Part shown: positions 1 through 8,452 of the stretch, piece after piece
Position numbering within the stretch: position 1 is the first letter of the stretch
Layout of the letters: the number at the start of each line of letters is the position of its first letter
NCBI GenBank assembly: GCA_902519255.1
Contig: CABYIV010000006.1
Location: 1 to 39,668 of the forward strand
Direction: 5' to 3'
Source of the DNA: an uncultured Pelagibacteraceae bacterium
GTDB lineage: Bacteria > Pseudomonadota > Alphaproteobacteria > Pelagibacterales > Pelagibacteraceae
Length of the DNA: 39,668 bases
Program-made: the position numbers and the translations under genes
The notes under the pieces: model-generated
The model's database searches: none
Told to the model about the DNA's origin: nothing
What the model saw: only the letters and a program-made list of their open reading frames with translations

Positions 1-179
1 ATTTAAGAAGAGAAACATCGTTAAGTATAAAAAGACTAATTGACCTTGCAACCTATAGAGGATCAAGGCATAGAAAAAAACTTCCTGTTAGAGGTCAAAG
101 AACGAGATGTAATTCTAGAACTAGAAAGGGAAAAGCAATTGCAATTGCAGGTAAGAAATTAACTCCGCTTAAAAAATAA
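1..179 (+). CDS. rpsM: 30S ribosomal protein S13 (C-terminal part only)
   Basis: This is the last 58 codons of S13, read in the frame whose first complete codon starts at base 3; the start of the gene lies outside the window. S13 sits in the head of the small ribosomal subunit and contacts the P-site tRNA and 5S-side bridges. The visible part carries the family's basic C-terminal tail, including [17 protein letters not shown] and the NSRTRKG stretch, ending in Lys-Lys. Its TAA stop shares bases with the ATG of rpsK (TAATG), so translation of the two is probably coupled. The order rpsM-rpsK-rpoA-rplQ is the standard end of the alpha operon. The identification is firm. Confidence 0.95.
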   Translation, partial: LRRETSLSIKRLIDLATYRGSRHRKKLPVRGQRTRCNSRTRKGKAIAIAGKKLTPLKK

Positions 180-616
180 TGAAAAAAGAAATAACGACAA
201 ATAAAGAACAGAATATAGAAACTAAGCAGAAAAAAAGTTCTTATTCAAAGAAAAAAAAGGGGAAAAAGAACATTTTAAATGGAATAGCTTATGTTCAGTC
301 TACATTTAATAATACTATTGTATCTATCGCTGATACTAATGGAAATGTAGTCTCTTGGGCATCTGCTGGTCAAAAAGGTTTTAAAGGCTCTCGTAAGTCT
401 ACGCCATACGCAGCACAAGTTGCAGCTGATGCAGCCGCGGCAAAGGCTTTAGAAGTTGGCATGAAAATATTGTCTGTTGAAGTTAAAGGTCCTGGATCTG
501 GACGAGAAACTGCTTTGAGAGCTTTACAGGCTAGAGGATTTAAAATTATATCAATTAAAGATACAACACCAATGCCACACAATGGCACGAGACCACCTAA
601 AAAAAGGAGAGTTTAA
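179..616 (+). CDS. rpsK: 30S ribosomal protein S11
   Basis: This encodes S11 (145 residues), part of the small-subunit platform near the Shine-Dalgarno/anti-Shine-Dalgarno helix. The conserved body starts at about residue 34 ([17 protein letters not shown]), runs through the [16 protein letters not shown] helix, and ends in the typical [11 protein letters not shown] tail. The first 33 residues are a Lys/Gln-rich extension, making the protein somewhat longer than the usual length of about 129 residues; such basic extensions are common in this kind of genome. The ATG at 179 overlaps the rpsM stop and the TAA stop overlaps the rpoA ATG, both as TAATG. The identification is firm; whether the extension is fully translated depends on the start at 179, which the overlap supports. 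Confidence 0.97.
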   Translation: MKKEITTNKEQNIETKQKKSSYSKKKKGKKNILNGIAYVQSTFNNTIVSIADTNGNVVSWASAGQKGFKGSRKSTPYAAQVAADAAAAKALEVGMKILSVEVKGPGSGRETALRALQARGFKIISIKDTTPMPHNGTRPPKKRRV

Positions 617-1644
617 TGGAGCAAACAGAAGTAAATTCAAAAAATTGGAAATCACTAATTAAACCTGCGAAATTAGATGTTCAATTAAGCGATGACAAAG
701 CATTTGCGAAGATCACTGCTGAACCACTAGAGAAAGGATATGGATTAACTCTTGGTAATTCATTGAGAAGAATACTTCTATCTTCAATTAGGGGTACTGC
801 TGTAACCTCTATTCAAATAGATGGTGTATTACATGAATTTACATCAATTAAAGGTGTTAGGGAAGATGTAACGGATATAGTATTAAATGTAAAATCTTTA
901 GCATTAAAAAGTACATCTGATGAACCAAAAAAATTAATACTTGATGCTAAAGGTCCGGGAGAAATAAAAGCGTCTGATATAACACCGGTTGCTGATATTG
1001 AAATATTAAATCCAGATTTAGTTATTTGTAATTTAGACGAAAATACTAAATTTCATATGGAAATGTCAGTAGGCACTGGTAAAGGATATGTTTCAGCTGA
1101 TATGAATAAACCTGAAGAACCACCACTAGGTTTAATTCCAATAGATTCATTATTTAGTCCAGTAAAAAAAGTGTCTTATTCAGTTAGTACTGCAAGGGAA
1201 GGAAAAGCATTAGATTACGATAAATTAACAATGGAAGTCGAAACAAATGGATCAATTTCGGCAGAGGATGCAGTAGCTTATTCAGCAAGAATATTTCAAG
1301 ATCAGCTTGGAATGTTTGTTAACTTTGATGAACCTCAAGAGGTTATTGTTAAAGAACAACCATCAGAACCCGAGTTTAACAAAAACTTGTTAAGAAAAGT
1401 TGATGAATTAGAACTTTCTGTAAGATCTATGAATTGCCTAAAGAATGATAATATTATTTACATAGGCGATTTAGTACAAAAATCTGAAGGTGAAATGTTA
1501 AGAACACCTAATTTTGGCAGAAAATCATTAAATGAAATTAAAGAAGTATTAACTGGAATGTCATTATATCTAGGTATGGAAATTCCAAATTGGCCCCCAG
1601 ATAATATTGCTGAATTATCTAAAAAACTAGAGGAAGCTATCTAA
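616..1644 (+). CDS. rpoA: DNA-directed RNA polymerase subunit alpha
   Basis: RpoA (342 residues) dimerises to scaffold the beta and beta' subunits and contacts upstream promoter DNA and activators. The N-terminal domain (about residues 15-235) has the dimerisation motif [18 protein letters not shown] and the [16 protein letters not shown] segment. A linker leads to a C-terminal domain (about 255-330) with the helix-hairpin-helix region [15 protein letters not shown] and [13 protein letters not shown]. Length matches the family. The ATG at 616 shares bases with the rpsK stop, and the TAA at 1642-1644 overlaps the rplQ ATG. Its place inside the ribosomal protein operon is the conserved bacterial arrangement. 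Confidence 0.98.
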   Translation: MEQTEVNSKNWKSLIKPAKLDVQLSDDKAFAKITAEPLEKGYGLTLGNSLRRILLSSIRGTAVTSIQIDGVLHEFTSIKGVREDVTDIVLNVKSLALKSTSDEPKKLILDAKGPGEIKASDITPVADIEILNPDLVICNLDENTKFHMEMSVGTGKGYVSADMNKPEEPPLGLIPIDSLFSPVKKVSYSVSTAREGKALDYDKLTMEVETNGSISAEDAVAYSARIFQDQLGMFVNFDEPQEVIVKEQPSEPEFNKNLLRKVDELELSVRSMNCLKNDNIIYIGDLVQKSEGEMLRTPNFGRKSLNEIKEVLTGMSLYLGMEIPNWPPDNIAELSKKLEEAI

Positions 1645-2084
1645 TGAGACATAAAATGGGCTACAAAAAGCTCAACAGAACATCAGAACATAGAAAAGCT
1701 TTAATTAAAAATATGCTTAATTCATTAATAAAATATGAGCAAATTACAACTACTTTACCGAAAGCAAAAGTTTTAAAACCCCAAGCAGACAAAATAATAA
1801 CTCTAGGCAAGAAAGACACTTTATCTAATACAAAAACTTTAATTTCGAAATTGCAAGACGTTAAATCTACAAATAAAGTAAAAAAAACCCTCTCTAAGAG
1901 ATACGAAAATAGAAAAGGTGGGTATACGAGAATTATCAAGGCTGGATATAGATATGGTGATAATGCACCAATGGCAGTAATTGAATTTGTAGACAGGGAT
2001 GTTGAAGCAAAAAGAGTAGATAAAAAGAAGAAAGATCCAGCTAAAGATCAAAAAAAAGAAGTCCCTAAAGAAGCAACAGCTTAA
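1644..2084 (+). CDS. rplQ: 50S ribosomal protein L17
   Basis: L17 (146 residues) lies near the polypeptide exit tunnel of the large subunit. The start [20 protein letters not shown] is a near-perfect family signature (RHR..GRKLNR...HR.A), followed by LIKYEQITTTLPKAKVLKP and, near residue 92, RKGGYTRI and GDNAPMAVIEFVD. The last 25 or so residues form a Lys/Glu-rich low-complexity tail beyond the conserved fold, as seen in other alphaproteobacterial L17 proteins. Its ATG overlaps the rpoA stop (TAATG). It closes the alpha operon; the next gene follows after only 9 bases, so read-through into it is likely. Confidence 0.97.
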   Translation: MRHKMGYKKLNRTSEHRKALIKNMLNSLIKYEQITTTLPKAKVLKPQADKIITLGKKDTLSNTKTLISKLQDVKSTNKVKKTLSKRYENRKGGYTRIIKAGYRYGDNAPMAVIEFVDRDVEAKRVDKKKKDPAKDQKKEVPKEATA

Positions 2085-2093
2085 GTCAAATAA

Positions 2094-3002
2094 ATGAAAA
2101 AGCTACTAAACGTTGATAAAACGTTCAGCGGTATGCGTATTGATAGATTTTTAAGAAACCACTTTGGACAAATTCCACAAAGTTTAATTGAAAAAAACTT
2201 ACGAAATGGAAGAATAAAATTAAATAAAAAAAAAATTAAAAGTTCCAAAAAAATTCGATTTAATGATAAAGTTGAATTATTTAACTTTGAATTTAAAAAA
2301 ACTATAAATCAAAAAAAAGAAAAATATAATCCAACTAATGAAATAATAAAAGAAAATGAAGATTTAATTATTGAAAATAATGAAAATTTTGTAGTCCTTA
2401 ATAAACAAGCAGGAATTTCTGTACAGGGTGGTACAAAATCTAAAAAAAATTTAATTGATATATTTGCCAAAAGTAACTTATTTAGAGATGATAAACCATT
2501 TTCTGTACACAGATTAGATAAGGATACCTCAGGTGTTTTTTTAATTGCAAAAAATAGAGAAACAGCTCAACTTCTTACCTCACTCTTTAGATTAAGAAAA
2601 GTTTACAAAACCTACTTAGCGATATGTAATGGTGAATTAATTTTAACCGATAAAGGTTTTATAAAAGATGACTTGATAAGATTTGAAAATAAAAAAAAAA
2701 TCATTGAAAAAGCTGAAACAAAATATGAAATCTTAGATAAAAATAATAATGCGACCTTCATTCAGCTAAATCCAATTACTGGAAGAAAACACCAACTAAG
2801 AAAACAATTATTTAATTTAGGAAACTCCATTATTGGTGATAAAAAATATAATTCAACAAATAACTTAAAAATAAATAATAAAAATTTAATGTTACATTCT
2901 TATGAATTAAAATTTAAAATAAATGAGAAAAAATTCACTTTTAGAGCCACTCCTCCAGATTATTTTAGAAATATGTTAAAAACTAAAAGACTTAATTTTT
3001 AA
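2094..3002 (+). CDS. RluA-family RNA pseudouridine synthase (RluC/RluD type)
   Basis: This 302-residue protein should convert specific uridines to pseudouridine in 23S rRNA. An S4-like RNA-binding domain occupies about residues 1-65 ([21 protein letters not shown]). The catalytic domain follows, with the signature HRLDKDTSG at residues 139-147; Asp142 is the expected nucleophile. Further family motifs are the [10 protein letters not shown] strand near 170 and the [10 protein letters not shown] segment near 232. The combination of S4 domain and HRLD motif fits RluC or RluD; I cannot choose between them. It starts 9 bases after rplQ, suggesting co-transcription. Its last 11 bases overlap the end of the convergent lipB gene. 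Confidence 0.9.
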   Translation: MKKLLNVDKTFSGMRIDRFLRNHFGQIPQSLIEKNLRNGRIKLNKKKIKSSKKIRFNDKVELFNFEFKKTINQKKEKYNPTNEIIKENEDLIIENNENFVVLNKQAGISVQGGTKSKKNLIDIFAKSNLFRDDKPFSVHRLDKDTSGVFLIAKNRETAQLLTSLFRLRKVYKTYLAICNGELILTDKGFIKDDLIRFENKKKIIEKAETKYEILDKNNNATFIQLNPITGRKHQLRKQLFNLGNSIIGDKKYNSTNNLKINNKNLMLHSYELKFKINEKKFTFRATPPDYFRNMLKTKRLNF

Positions 3003-3615
3003 TATTTAATAGAAAATTCTTTATCAAATCATTCTCAATATTTTTATAATTTTGTTTTTTAATATTATTTAAATTTGAAATCCCTCTATCTCTGATTCCA
3101 CAAGGAACTATCTTTTTATATACATTAGTGTCATTTGATATATTTAGTGCAAAGCCGTGATAAGCAATCCATTTTTTTACTTTTATGCCTATAGCTGCTA
3201 TTTTGTCTATTTTACCAGAATTATGCTCAAACCAAATTCCTATATTTTTTCTATCTGCAAAACACTTTATATTGTAAATCTTTAAAGTATCTATAATTGT
3301 CTTTTCTATCGCAGTTATTATTTTTTTTATATTTTTACCTCTTTTGCTTAAGTCAATTACAAAATAAAAAATCAGCTGACCAGGACCGTGATATGTTATT
3401 TTACCACCTCTATTTGTTTTAATAAAATTTATAGATTTATCTAAAATCTCATTATCATTGAAGCTTGTTCCACCAGTATAAACTTCTTCATGTTCAAGTA
3501 TCCAAATAAGTTCCTTATTTTTATTTTCTTTAATTTGCTCTAATCTATCTTCAAGTAGATCTATCGCAGATTTATATTTTATTGGTTTTACTGACTTTTT
3601 GATCTCTATTGTCAT
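2992..3615 (-). CDS. lipB: Octanoyl-[acyl-carrier-protein]:protein N-octanoyltransferase
   Basis: LipB (207 residues) moves octanoate from acyl carrier protein to the lipoyl domains of 2-oxoacid dehydrogenases and GcvH, the first step of lipoate assembly completed by LipA. The signature [13 protein letters not shown] is at residues 69-81. The catalytic Lys-Cys pair is visible: Lys138 in KIAAIGIKV and Cys172 in KIVPCGI, with HGFALNI at 153-159. Length is normal. The gene faces away from mgtE across 61 bases and converges on the pseudouridine synthase gene, overlapping its 3' end. lipA is not in this window. Confidence 0.95.
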   Translation of the reverse strand: MTIEIKKSVKPIKYKSAIDLLEDRLEQIKENKNKELIWILEHEEVYTGGTSFNDNEILDKSINFIKTNRGGKITYHGPGQLIFYFVIDLSKRGKNIKKIITAIEKTIIDTLKIYNIKCFADRKNIGIWFEHNSGKIDKIAAIGIKVKKWIAYHGFALNISNDTNVYKKIVPCGIRDRGISNLNNIKKQNYKNIENDLIKNFLLNIKN

Positions 3616-3654
3616 TATAAATTTGTATTATTTCTATTTTGTATTAATAGTGCC

Positions 3655-3669
3655 ACCTAAATTATAGGT
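3655..3669 (+). promoter_or_regulatory. Small inverted repeat at the mgtE ribosome-binding site
   Basis: Five-base arms ACCTA (3655-3659) and TAGGT (3665-3669) are separated by AATTA. The right arm contains the AGG (3666-3668) that is the best Shine-Dalgarno candidate for mgtE, eight bases before the ATG at 3677. Folding would hide that site. The stem is short, so a regulatory role is only a suggestion. Confidence 0.25.
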
Positions 3670-3676
3670 AAATTTT

Positions 3677-5050
3677 ATGACTATAGTGAAAAAAATTAAA
3701 GATAAAAAAGTTAACTTTGAATTTAATAAAGAATTTATTAAAGTTGTTACAGACAAAATTGCCTCAAACGATGCCGAATTTATTACAAATTCGTTTAATG
3801 CTATGCATCCAGCTGATGCTGCTGATATTATTGAACATTTAAGTCAAAATGATAGAGAAAATTTAATAAAATTAAATAGTTTCAAAGTTGATCCTGAGGT
3901 TTTTGTTGAATTAAATGAGTCTATTCAGTCAGAGATGATTACTTATTTATCATCTGATTCAGTTGTAAACATATTGAAAAATTTAGAATCTGATGATGCT
4001 ATCAAGATTTTAGAAAACGTAGATGAAAAAGACAAAAATACAATTCTCAGCTCTTTACCTCCAAAAGACCGGTTTGCATTACTTGAAAGTTTGAGTTATC
4101 CAGAAGATTCAGCAGCTAGACTAATGCAGCGTGAATTTACAGCTATTCCAAGCAATTGGTCTGTTGGACAAACAATAGATTATTTAAGAGAAAATAAAGA
4201 ACTTCCTGAAGAATTTTTAGAAATATTTATTGTTGATCAAGAATTTAAACCTATAGGTACTGTTCCATCATCAAGGGTATTAAGAACTCCAAGAGATACA
4301 AAAATGATGTCTATTATGGCTGAGTCTCAAACATTAATACCAGTTGATATGGATAGAGAGGAAGTTGGTAATTTATTTGAAAATTATAATTTAAGCTCAG
4401 CAGCTGTAGTAGATAAATCTGAAAAACTAGTTGGAATGATAGCTTATGATGATGTTTTGACTGTATTAAAAGAAGAGGCTGAAGAGGATGTGCTTAGATT
4501 AGCTGGAGTAGGTGACGAAGAAATAACCGACGGAGTAATAACAAAAACAAAAAGAAGATTTAATTGGTTATTGCTAAACTTGTTTACCGCTTTTCTTGCA
4601 ACTTATTGCATTAGTTTATTTGGTGCTACTATAGAACAAATGGTAGTACTTGCTTTTTTGATGCCAATAGTAGCTTCAATGGGAGGTAATGCTGGCATGC
4701 AAACATTAGCTGTCACAGTAAGATCTTTAGCAACACAAGATTTAACAAAAAATAATTTTACGAGTAATATTATTAAAGAATTTAATATTGGAGTTTTAAA
4801 TGGAGTTATTTTTGCAATTATAAGTTCTTTGATAGTTCAATTATGGTTTAATGATATTCAGCTCTCCCTAATAATTTCAATTTCAATGGTTTTAACTATG
4901 ATAGTTGCTGGTCTTTTTGGTATCTTAGTGCCTGTGACATTAAATAAAATGAAAATTGACCCTGCAATTTCTTCTAGTGTATTTGTTACAACAATTACAG
5001 ATGTAATTGGATTTGTATCTTTCTTAGGTGTAGGAGCTTATTTTTTATAA
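3677..5050 (+). CDS. mgtE: Magnesium transporter MgtE
   Basis: MgtE (457 residues) is a gated inner-membrane Mg2+ channel. An acidic N-terminal superhelical domain fills about residues 20-140 (AMHPADAADIIEHL is characteristic), two CBS domains run from about 145 to 270, and five membrane segments follow from about 295 to the end. The pore-lining motif PIVASMGGNAGMQT is at residues 330-343. In the family, Mg2+ binding between the N and CBS domains closes the channel, so sensing is built into the protein. The start is supported by an AGG eight bases upstream. The stop codon at 5048-5050 directly abuts the stop of the convergent panC gene. Confidence 0.96.
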   Translation: MTIVKKIKDKKVNFEFNKEFIKVVTDKIASNDAEFITNSFNAMHPADAADIIEHLSQNDRENLIKLNSFKVDPEVFVELNESIQSEMITYLSSDSVVNILKNLESDDAIKILENVDEKDKNTILSSLPPKDRFALLESLSYPEDSAARLMQREFTAIPSNWSVGQTIDYLRENKELPEEFLEIFIVDQEFKPIGTVPSSRVLRTPRDTKMMSIMAESQTLIPVDMDREEVGNLFENYNLSSAAVVDKSEKLVGMIAYDDVLTVLKEEAEEDVLRLAGVGDEEITDGVITKTKRRFNWLLLNLFTAFLATYCISLFGATIEQMVVLAFLMPIVASMGGNAGMQTLAVTVRSLATQDLTKNNFTSNIIKEFNIGVLNGVIFAIISSLIVQLWFNDIQLSLIISISMVLTMIVAGLFGILVPVTLNKMKIDPAISSSVFVTTITDVIGFVSFLGVGAYFL

Positions 5051-5854
5051 TCAAAAATTATCAATCAATCTTATTCCATTAATATGATAGGCAATAAATA
5101 GTCTAAATTTAGATTTAAAATTATCTAATTTCATTTTTTTTTCATCTCTAAATTCAAGATAATCAATTTTAATTTTAAATTTATTTTCAAGCTCATATTT
5201 GAATTTTGACAAATCCACAAATTTATTAGTTTGTGATAGTTTTTTAATCTTATCCAATTTGATGGCTATTTTTGATGCTTTACTTATGGATGATTTATTT
5301 AACAATTTGTTTCTTGTTGATAAAGCAATTTTATTATTTTCTCGAATGGTAGGACAACCAACAATATTTATTTTATATTTTTTTCCTAATATTCTTTTAA
5401 TTAACATGTATTGTTGAAAATCTTTTTCACCCATATAAACATGCTTAGATTTAACAATAGATAGCAATCTATTCATCACGTTTAATACACCTTCAAAATG
5501 ACCTTTTCTATATTTAGCACATAAAATTTTATCAGATTTATTAAGCTTAAAATTTTTTATTTTATTTTTGTATATTTCATTGACCTCTGGTAAAAACAGA
5601 TAATTAACTTTGAGTTTTTTTAATATTGAAATATCCTTTCTTATATTTCTAGGATAATTCTTAAAATCTTTTTTTTGGTTAAATTGTGTTGGATTGACAA
5701 AAATACTCACTAATGTTTCTTTATTATTTTTTTGTGAAATTTTTATTAAAGATATGTGGCCTTTGTGAATTCCACCCATTGTAGGTACAAATCCAACATT
5801 TTTGTAATTTTTTACTGCCTTATTTAGTTCAAAAACATTTTTTAAAATTTTCAT
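5051..5854 (-). CDS. panC: Pantothenate synthetase
   Basis: PanC (267 residues) condenses pantoate and beta-alanine with ATP to make pantothenate, the coenzyme A precursor. The nucleotide-binding HIGH-like motif is PTMGGIHKGHISL (residues 24-36), with FVNPTQF, YMGEKDFQQ and the KMSKS-like segment ALSTRNKLL further on. It is a little shorter than the usual 275-290 residues, mainly at the C-terminus. No panB or panD neighbour is present. The gene is divergent from galU across only 34 bases, and its end abuts mgtE. Confidence 0.95.
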   Translation of the reverse strand: MKILKNVFELNKAVKNYKNVGFVPTMGGIHKGHISLIKISQKNNKETLVSIFVNPTQFNQKKDFKNYPRNIRKDISILKKLKVNYLFLPEVNEIYKNKIKNFKLNKSDKILCAKYRKGHFEGVLNVMNRLLSIVKSKHVYMGEKDFQQYMLIKRILGKKYKINIVGCPTIRENNKIALSTRNKLLNKSSISKASKIAIKLDKIKKLSQTNKFVDLSKFKYELENKFKIKIDYLEFRDEKKMKLDNFKSKFRLFIAYHINGIRLIDNF

Positions 5855-5868
5855 TTTTAATAAATATG

Positions 5869-5876
5869 ATTATAAG
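5869..5876. promoter_or_regulatory. Overlapping divergent -10 elements of panC and galU
   Basis: The sequence ATTATAAG reads TATAAT on the minus strand (5874 to 5869) and TATAAG on the plus strand (5871-5876). The predicted start points give a leader of about 8 bases for panC and about 6 for galU. I see no convincing -35 hexamer on either side. The whole divergent gap is 34 bases, so this is the only good -10 candidate for both genes. Confidence 0.45.
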
Positions 5877-5888
5877 TAAAACATCTTA

Positions 5889-6704
5889 ATGATTAAACAA
5901 GCTATAATTCCTCTTGCCGGTTTAGGTACACGTTTGTTACCTTTGACAAGTGTTTTTCCAAAAGAATTGCTTCCTATTAATGGGAAACCAGGAATTGAGT
6001 ATATTATAGATGAATGCATAGATGCTGGTGTAAATGAAATAATTTTTGTTATTTCTAAAAAAAAAGAAATAATAAAAAAATATTTCAATAATGATAGTTT
6101 TTACCGTTCAATAATAAAAAAAAAGAATGACCCACGAATAATAAAAGAATATAAAAAAATTCTTTTCTTTAAAAAAAAAATTAAATTTGTTTACCAAAAT
6201 AAACCAATGGGCACTGGAGATGCAGTTCTTAAAGCAAAGAAATATATAAAAAGTAAATATTTTTTAATGTTATTTGCTGATGATTTAATAATGAAAACAA
6301 ATTGTTCAAAAGCAATGATAAAAGCTCATAAAAAATATAATTGTTCTGTTATGGCAAGTATGAATGTTAATAAAAATACTGTTAATCGTTGGGGCATTTA
6401 TTCTGTAGATAAAAGAGTTGATAAATTTAATTTTAAAATATCCAATGTTGTTGAAAAACCAAGTCTACTAAATGCTCCTTCTAATAATGCAGTTATAGGT
6501 AGATATATATTGTCCAAAAAAATTTTTACTTATTTAAAAAATCAAGAAAAAGGTAAAGGTGGTGAAATACATATTACGGATGCAATTAGAAGAATGATAT
6601 TAGATCAAAATTTATTTATTGGCCATAAATTTAAAGGTAAATATTTAGATTGTGGTTCTATGAATGGTTTTATTAAATCTGGTATAGAGATTTTTAAATT
6701 ATGA
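5889..6704 (+). CDS. galU: UTP-glucose-1-phosphate uridylyltransferase
   Basis: This 271-residue enzyme makes UDP-glucose from UTP and glucose 1-phosphate. The nucleotidyltransferase signature LAGLGTRLLPLT followed by PKELLPINGKPGIEYI is at residues 9-39. The central part has the substrate-contacting NKPMGTGDAVLKAK motif and the metal-site FADDLI, and later VVEKPS and GEIHITDA. Length is near the lower end of the family (270-300). Its TGA stop overlaps the ATG of the next gene (ATGA at 6701-6704), and that gene uses its product, so the two form a UDP-glucuronate module. Confidence 0.95.
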   Translation: MIKQAIIPLAGLGTRLLPLTSVFPKELLPINGKPGIEYIIDECIDAGVNEIIFVISKKKEIIKKYFNNDSFYRSIIKKKNDPRIIKEYKKILFFKKKIKFVYQNKPMGTGDAVLKAKKYIKSKYFLMLFADDLIMKTNCSKAMIKAHKKYNCSVMASMNVNKNTVNRWGIYSVDKRVDKFNFKISNVVEKPSLLNAPSNNAVIGRYILSKKIFTYLKNQEKGKGGEIHITDAIRRMILDQNLFIGHKFKGKYLDCGSMNGFIKSGIEIFKL

Positions 6705-7990
6705 AAATTTGCATAATAGGATCTGGTTATGTTGGATTGGTCAGTGGTGCCTGTTTCTCAGATTTAGGTAATACAGTTACTTGTGTTGATATTAATAAAG
6801 AAATTATAGAAAAATTAAATAAAGGAATGATTCCAATTTATGAACCTGGTCTTCAAGAATTGGTTGAAAGAAACTTAAAAAAAAAAAGACTTTTATTTTC
6901 AACAGATATTTCTAGCTCAATAAAAAAATCAGATATCATATTTATTTGCGTTGGAACGCCTACCAAAAATAATAAAGCTGATTTGAAATATGTATTTAAT
7001 GTTGCCAAAAACATAAAATCTAATCTAAACAGATATAAAATAATAGTTACAAAATCTACAGTCCCAGTTACCACAGGTGATAAAATTACAAAAATCTTAA
7101 AATCAAATAAAAATAAAAATAAGTTTGATGTTGTATCCAATCCTGAATTTTTAAGAGAAGGTGAAGCTATTAGAGATTTTCAATTCCCAGATAGAGTTGT
7201 AGTAGGCACAAGCAGCAACAAAGCAAATAAAATCATGAAAAAATTATATCTCCCTTTAATTAAAAAGGGTGGAAGATATTTCCATACTTCCAGAAGATCA
7301 GCAGAACTAATTAAATATGCATCAAACGCTTTTTTAGCGACTAAAATTACATTTATTAATGAAATAGCCAATTTATGTGAAAAATCAAACATAGACGTTA
7401 AAGAAGTTGCAATTGGCATGGGTTTAGATGAAAGGATAGGAAGCAGGTTTCTACGTGCTGGCCCAGCCTATGGTGGATCATGTTTTCCAAAGGATACAAG
7501 AGCACTTGTTTCAACTGCTAGAATGTTTAATACAAATCTTTCAGTCGTAAAATCAGTAATCAATTCAAATGATAAAAGAACTAATTTATTATTAAATAAA
7601 ATAAGCAAAATAATGAATAACAAAATTAAAAATAAAAATATTACATTTTTGGGTGTTACTTTTAAACCAGGCACTGATGACATGAGAGAGTCCTCTTCAT
7701 TAAAAATGATACCTTCTTTAACAAGGAAAGGTGCACATATAAATTATTACGAACCAACTGGCAAGAAAAAGGAATTAAAATCCAAAAATATAAACTATGT
7801 TGATAATATAAAAGATGCTTGTAAAAGTGCAGATTTAATAATTATACATACAGAATGGAATGAATTTAAGCAACTCAACTTTAAAAAAATTACAAAAAAA
7901 AGAAATTTTAAAGTTTTTGACATGAGAAATCTTTACTCAACTTATGAAATGAAAAAAAATAAAATAAATTATTTTAGTATTGGTAGATAA
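6701..7990 (+). CDS. ugd: UDP-glucose 6-dehydrogenase
   Basis: This 429-residue enzyme oxidises UDP-glucose to UDP-glucuronate in two NAD+-dependent steps. The N-terminal Rossmann motif is IGSGYVGLVSGACFSDLG (residues 6-23). FICVGTPT, STVPVTTG and NPEFLREGEAIRDF are typical of the family. The catalytic Cys261 lies in YGGSCFPKDTRAL, and the C-terminal UDP-binding domain contains GVTFKPGTDDMRESSS. It is translationally coupled to galU. UDP-glucuronate could feed cell-surface polysaccharide or sugar-acid synthesis; no such downstream genes are in this window. The TAA stop abuts the stop of the convergent RidA-like gene. Confidence 0.95.
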   Translation: MKICIIGSGYVGLVSGACFSDLGNTVTCVDINKEIIEKLNKGMIPIYEPGLQELVERNLKKKRLLFSTDISSSIKKSDIIFICVGTPTKNNKADLKYVFNVAKNIKSNLNRYKIIVTKSTVPVTTGDKITKILKSNKNKNKFDVVSNPEFLREGEAIRDFQFPDRVVVGTSSNKANKIMKKLYLPLIKKGGRYFHTSRRSAELIKYASNAFLATKITFINEIANLCEKSNIDVKEVAIGMGLDERIGSRFLRAGPAYGGSCFPKDTRALVSTARMFNTNLSVVKSVINSNDKRTNLLLNKISKIMNNKIKNKNITFLGVTFKPGTDDMRESSSLKMIPSLTRKGAHINYYEPTGKKKELKSKNINYVDNIKDACKSADLIIIHTEWNEFKQLNFKKITKKRNFKVFDMRNLYSTYEMKKNKINYFSIGR

Positions 7991-8452
7991 TTAATTAAGA
8001 TCAAATATAGCATCAACTTCAACTGCAACACCCAATGGAAGGCTATTAGTGCTGACAGCAGCTCTTGCATGTGAGCCAGATTCATCAAATACACTTTTTA
8101 TTAGATCTGAGGCTCCATTTATGACTTTTGGCTGCTCAGTAAAATTATCAGTAGAATTAACATATCCAGTAAGTTTTAAACATGATTTAATTTTGGACAA
8201 ATCATCACCACATGCTTTTTTTGCTTGAGATATTATGCTTAATGCACATCTTTTAGCTGCCTCATAGCCTTGTTCTGTATTATAATCTTTTCCGAGTTTT
8301 CCCTTAATTAAATTTCCATTCTCATCAATTGATATTTGACCAGATATGAATAGTAAATTTCCAGACATTCTAGTAGCAGCATATGATCCAACAGGATCAT
8401 TAGCTTTTGGTAATTTGATATTTAAATTCTTTAAATTTTCATCTGCCGACAT
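7991..8452 (-). CDS. RidA/YjgF-family protein (probable imine/enamine deaminase)
   Basis: The 153-residue product has the RidA/YjgF/YER057c/UK114 fold, whose best known members hydrolyse reactive enamine/imine intermediates made by PLP enzymes. The N-terminal VGSYAATRMSGNLLFISGQI and the C-terminal segment with HARAAVSTNSLPLGVAVEVDA match the family; the Arg in HARA corresponds to the ligand-binding arginine. At 153 residues it is longer than classical RidA (about 128) and fits the longer subgroup often annotated as RidA-like or chorismate-mutase-like. Its exact substrate cannot be told. The ATG overlaps the topA stop (TAATG on the minus strand), so it is the last gene of the pyrB-pyrC-plsY-topA block. 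Confidence 0.88.
   Translation of the reverse strand: MSADENLKNLNIKLPKANDPVGSYAATRMSGNLLFISGQISIDENGNLIKGKLGKDYNTEQGYEAAKRCALSIISQAKKACGDDLSKIKSCLKLTGYVNSTDNFTEQPKVINGASDLIKSVFDESGSHARAAVSTNSLPLGVAVEVDAIFDLN

Noticed and set aside
2225..2700. Long A-runs in the pseudouridine synthase gene (and many others) as phase-variation sites
   Set aside because: Such runs occur throughout this AT-rich sequence, the frames are intact, and the genes are housekeeping genes.
3614..3621. A bidirectional TATAAT-type box at lipB/mgtE like those at other divergent junctions
   Set aside because: The minus-strand TATAAT overlaps the lipB start codon itself, so it cannot be the lipB promoter; the plus-strand TATAAA is more than 50 bases from mgtE.
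5041..5061. AT-only inverted repeat (ATAAT/ATTAT, loop CAAAA) at the mgtE/panC junction, next to a T-run, as a terminator
   Set aside because: The stem has no GC pair, and the T-run lies on the wrong side of the stem for mgtE; for panC the stem is followed by A residues.
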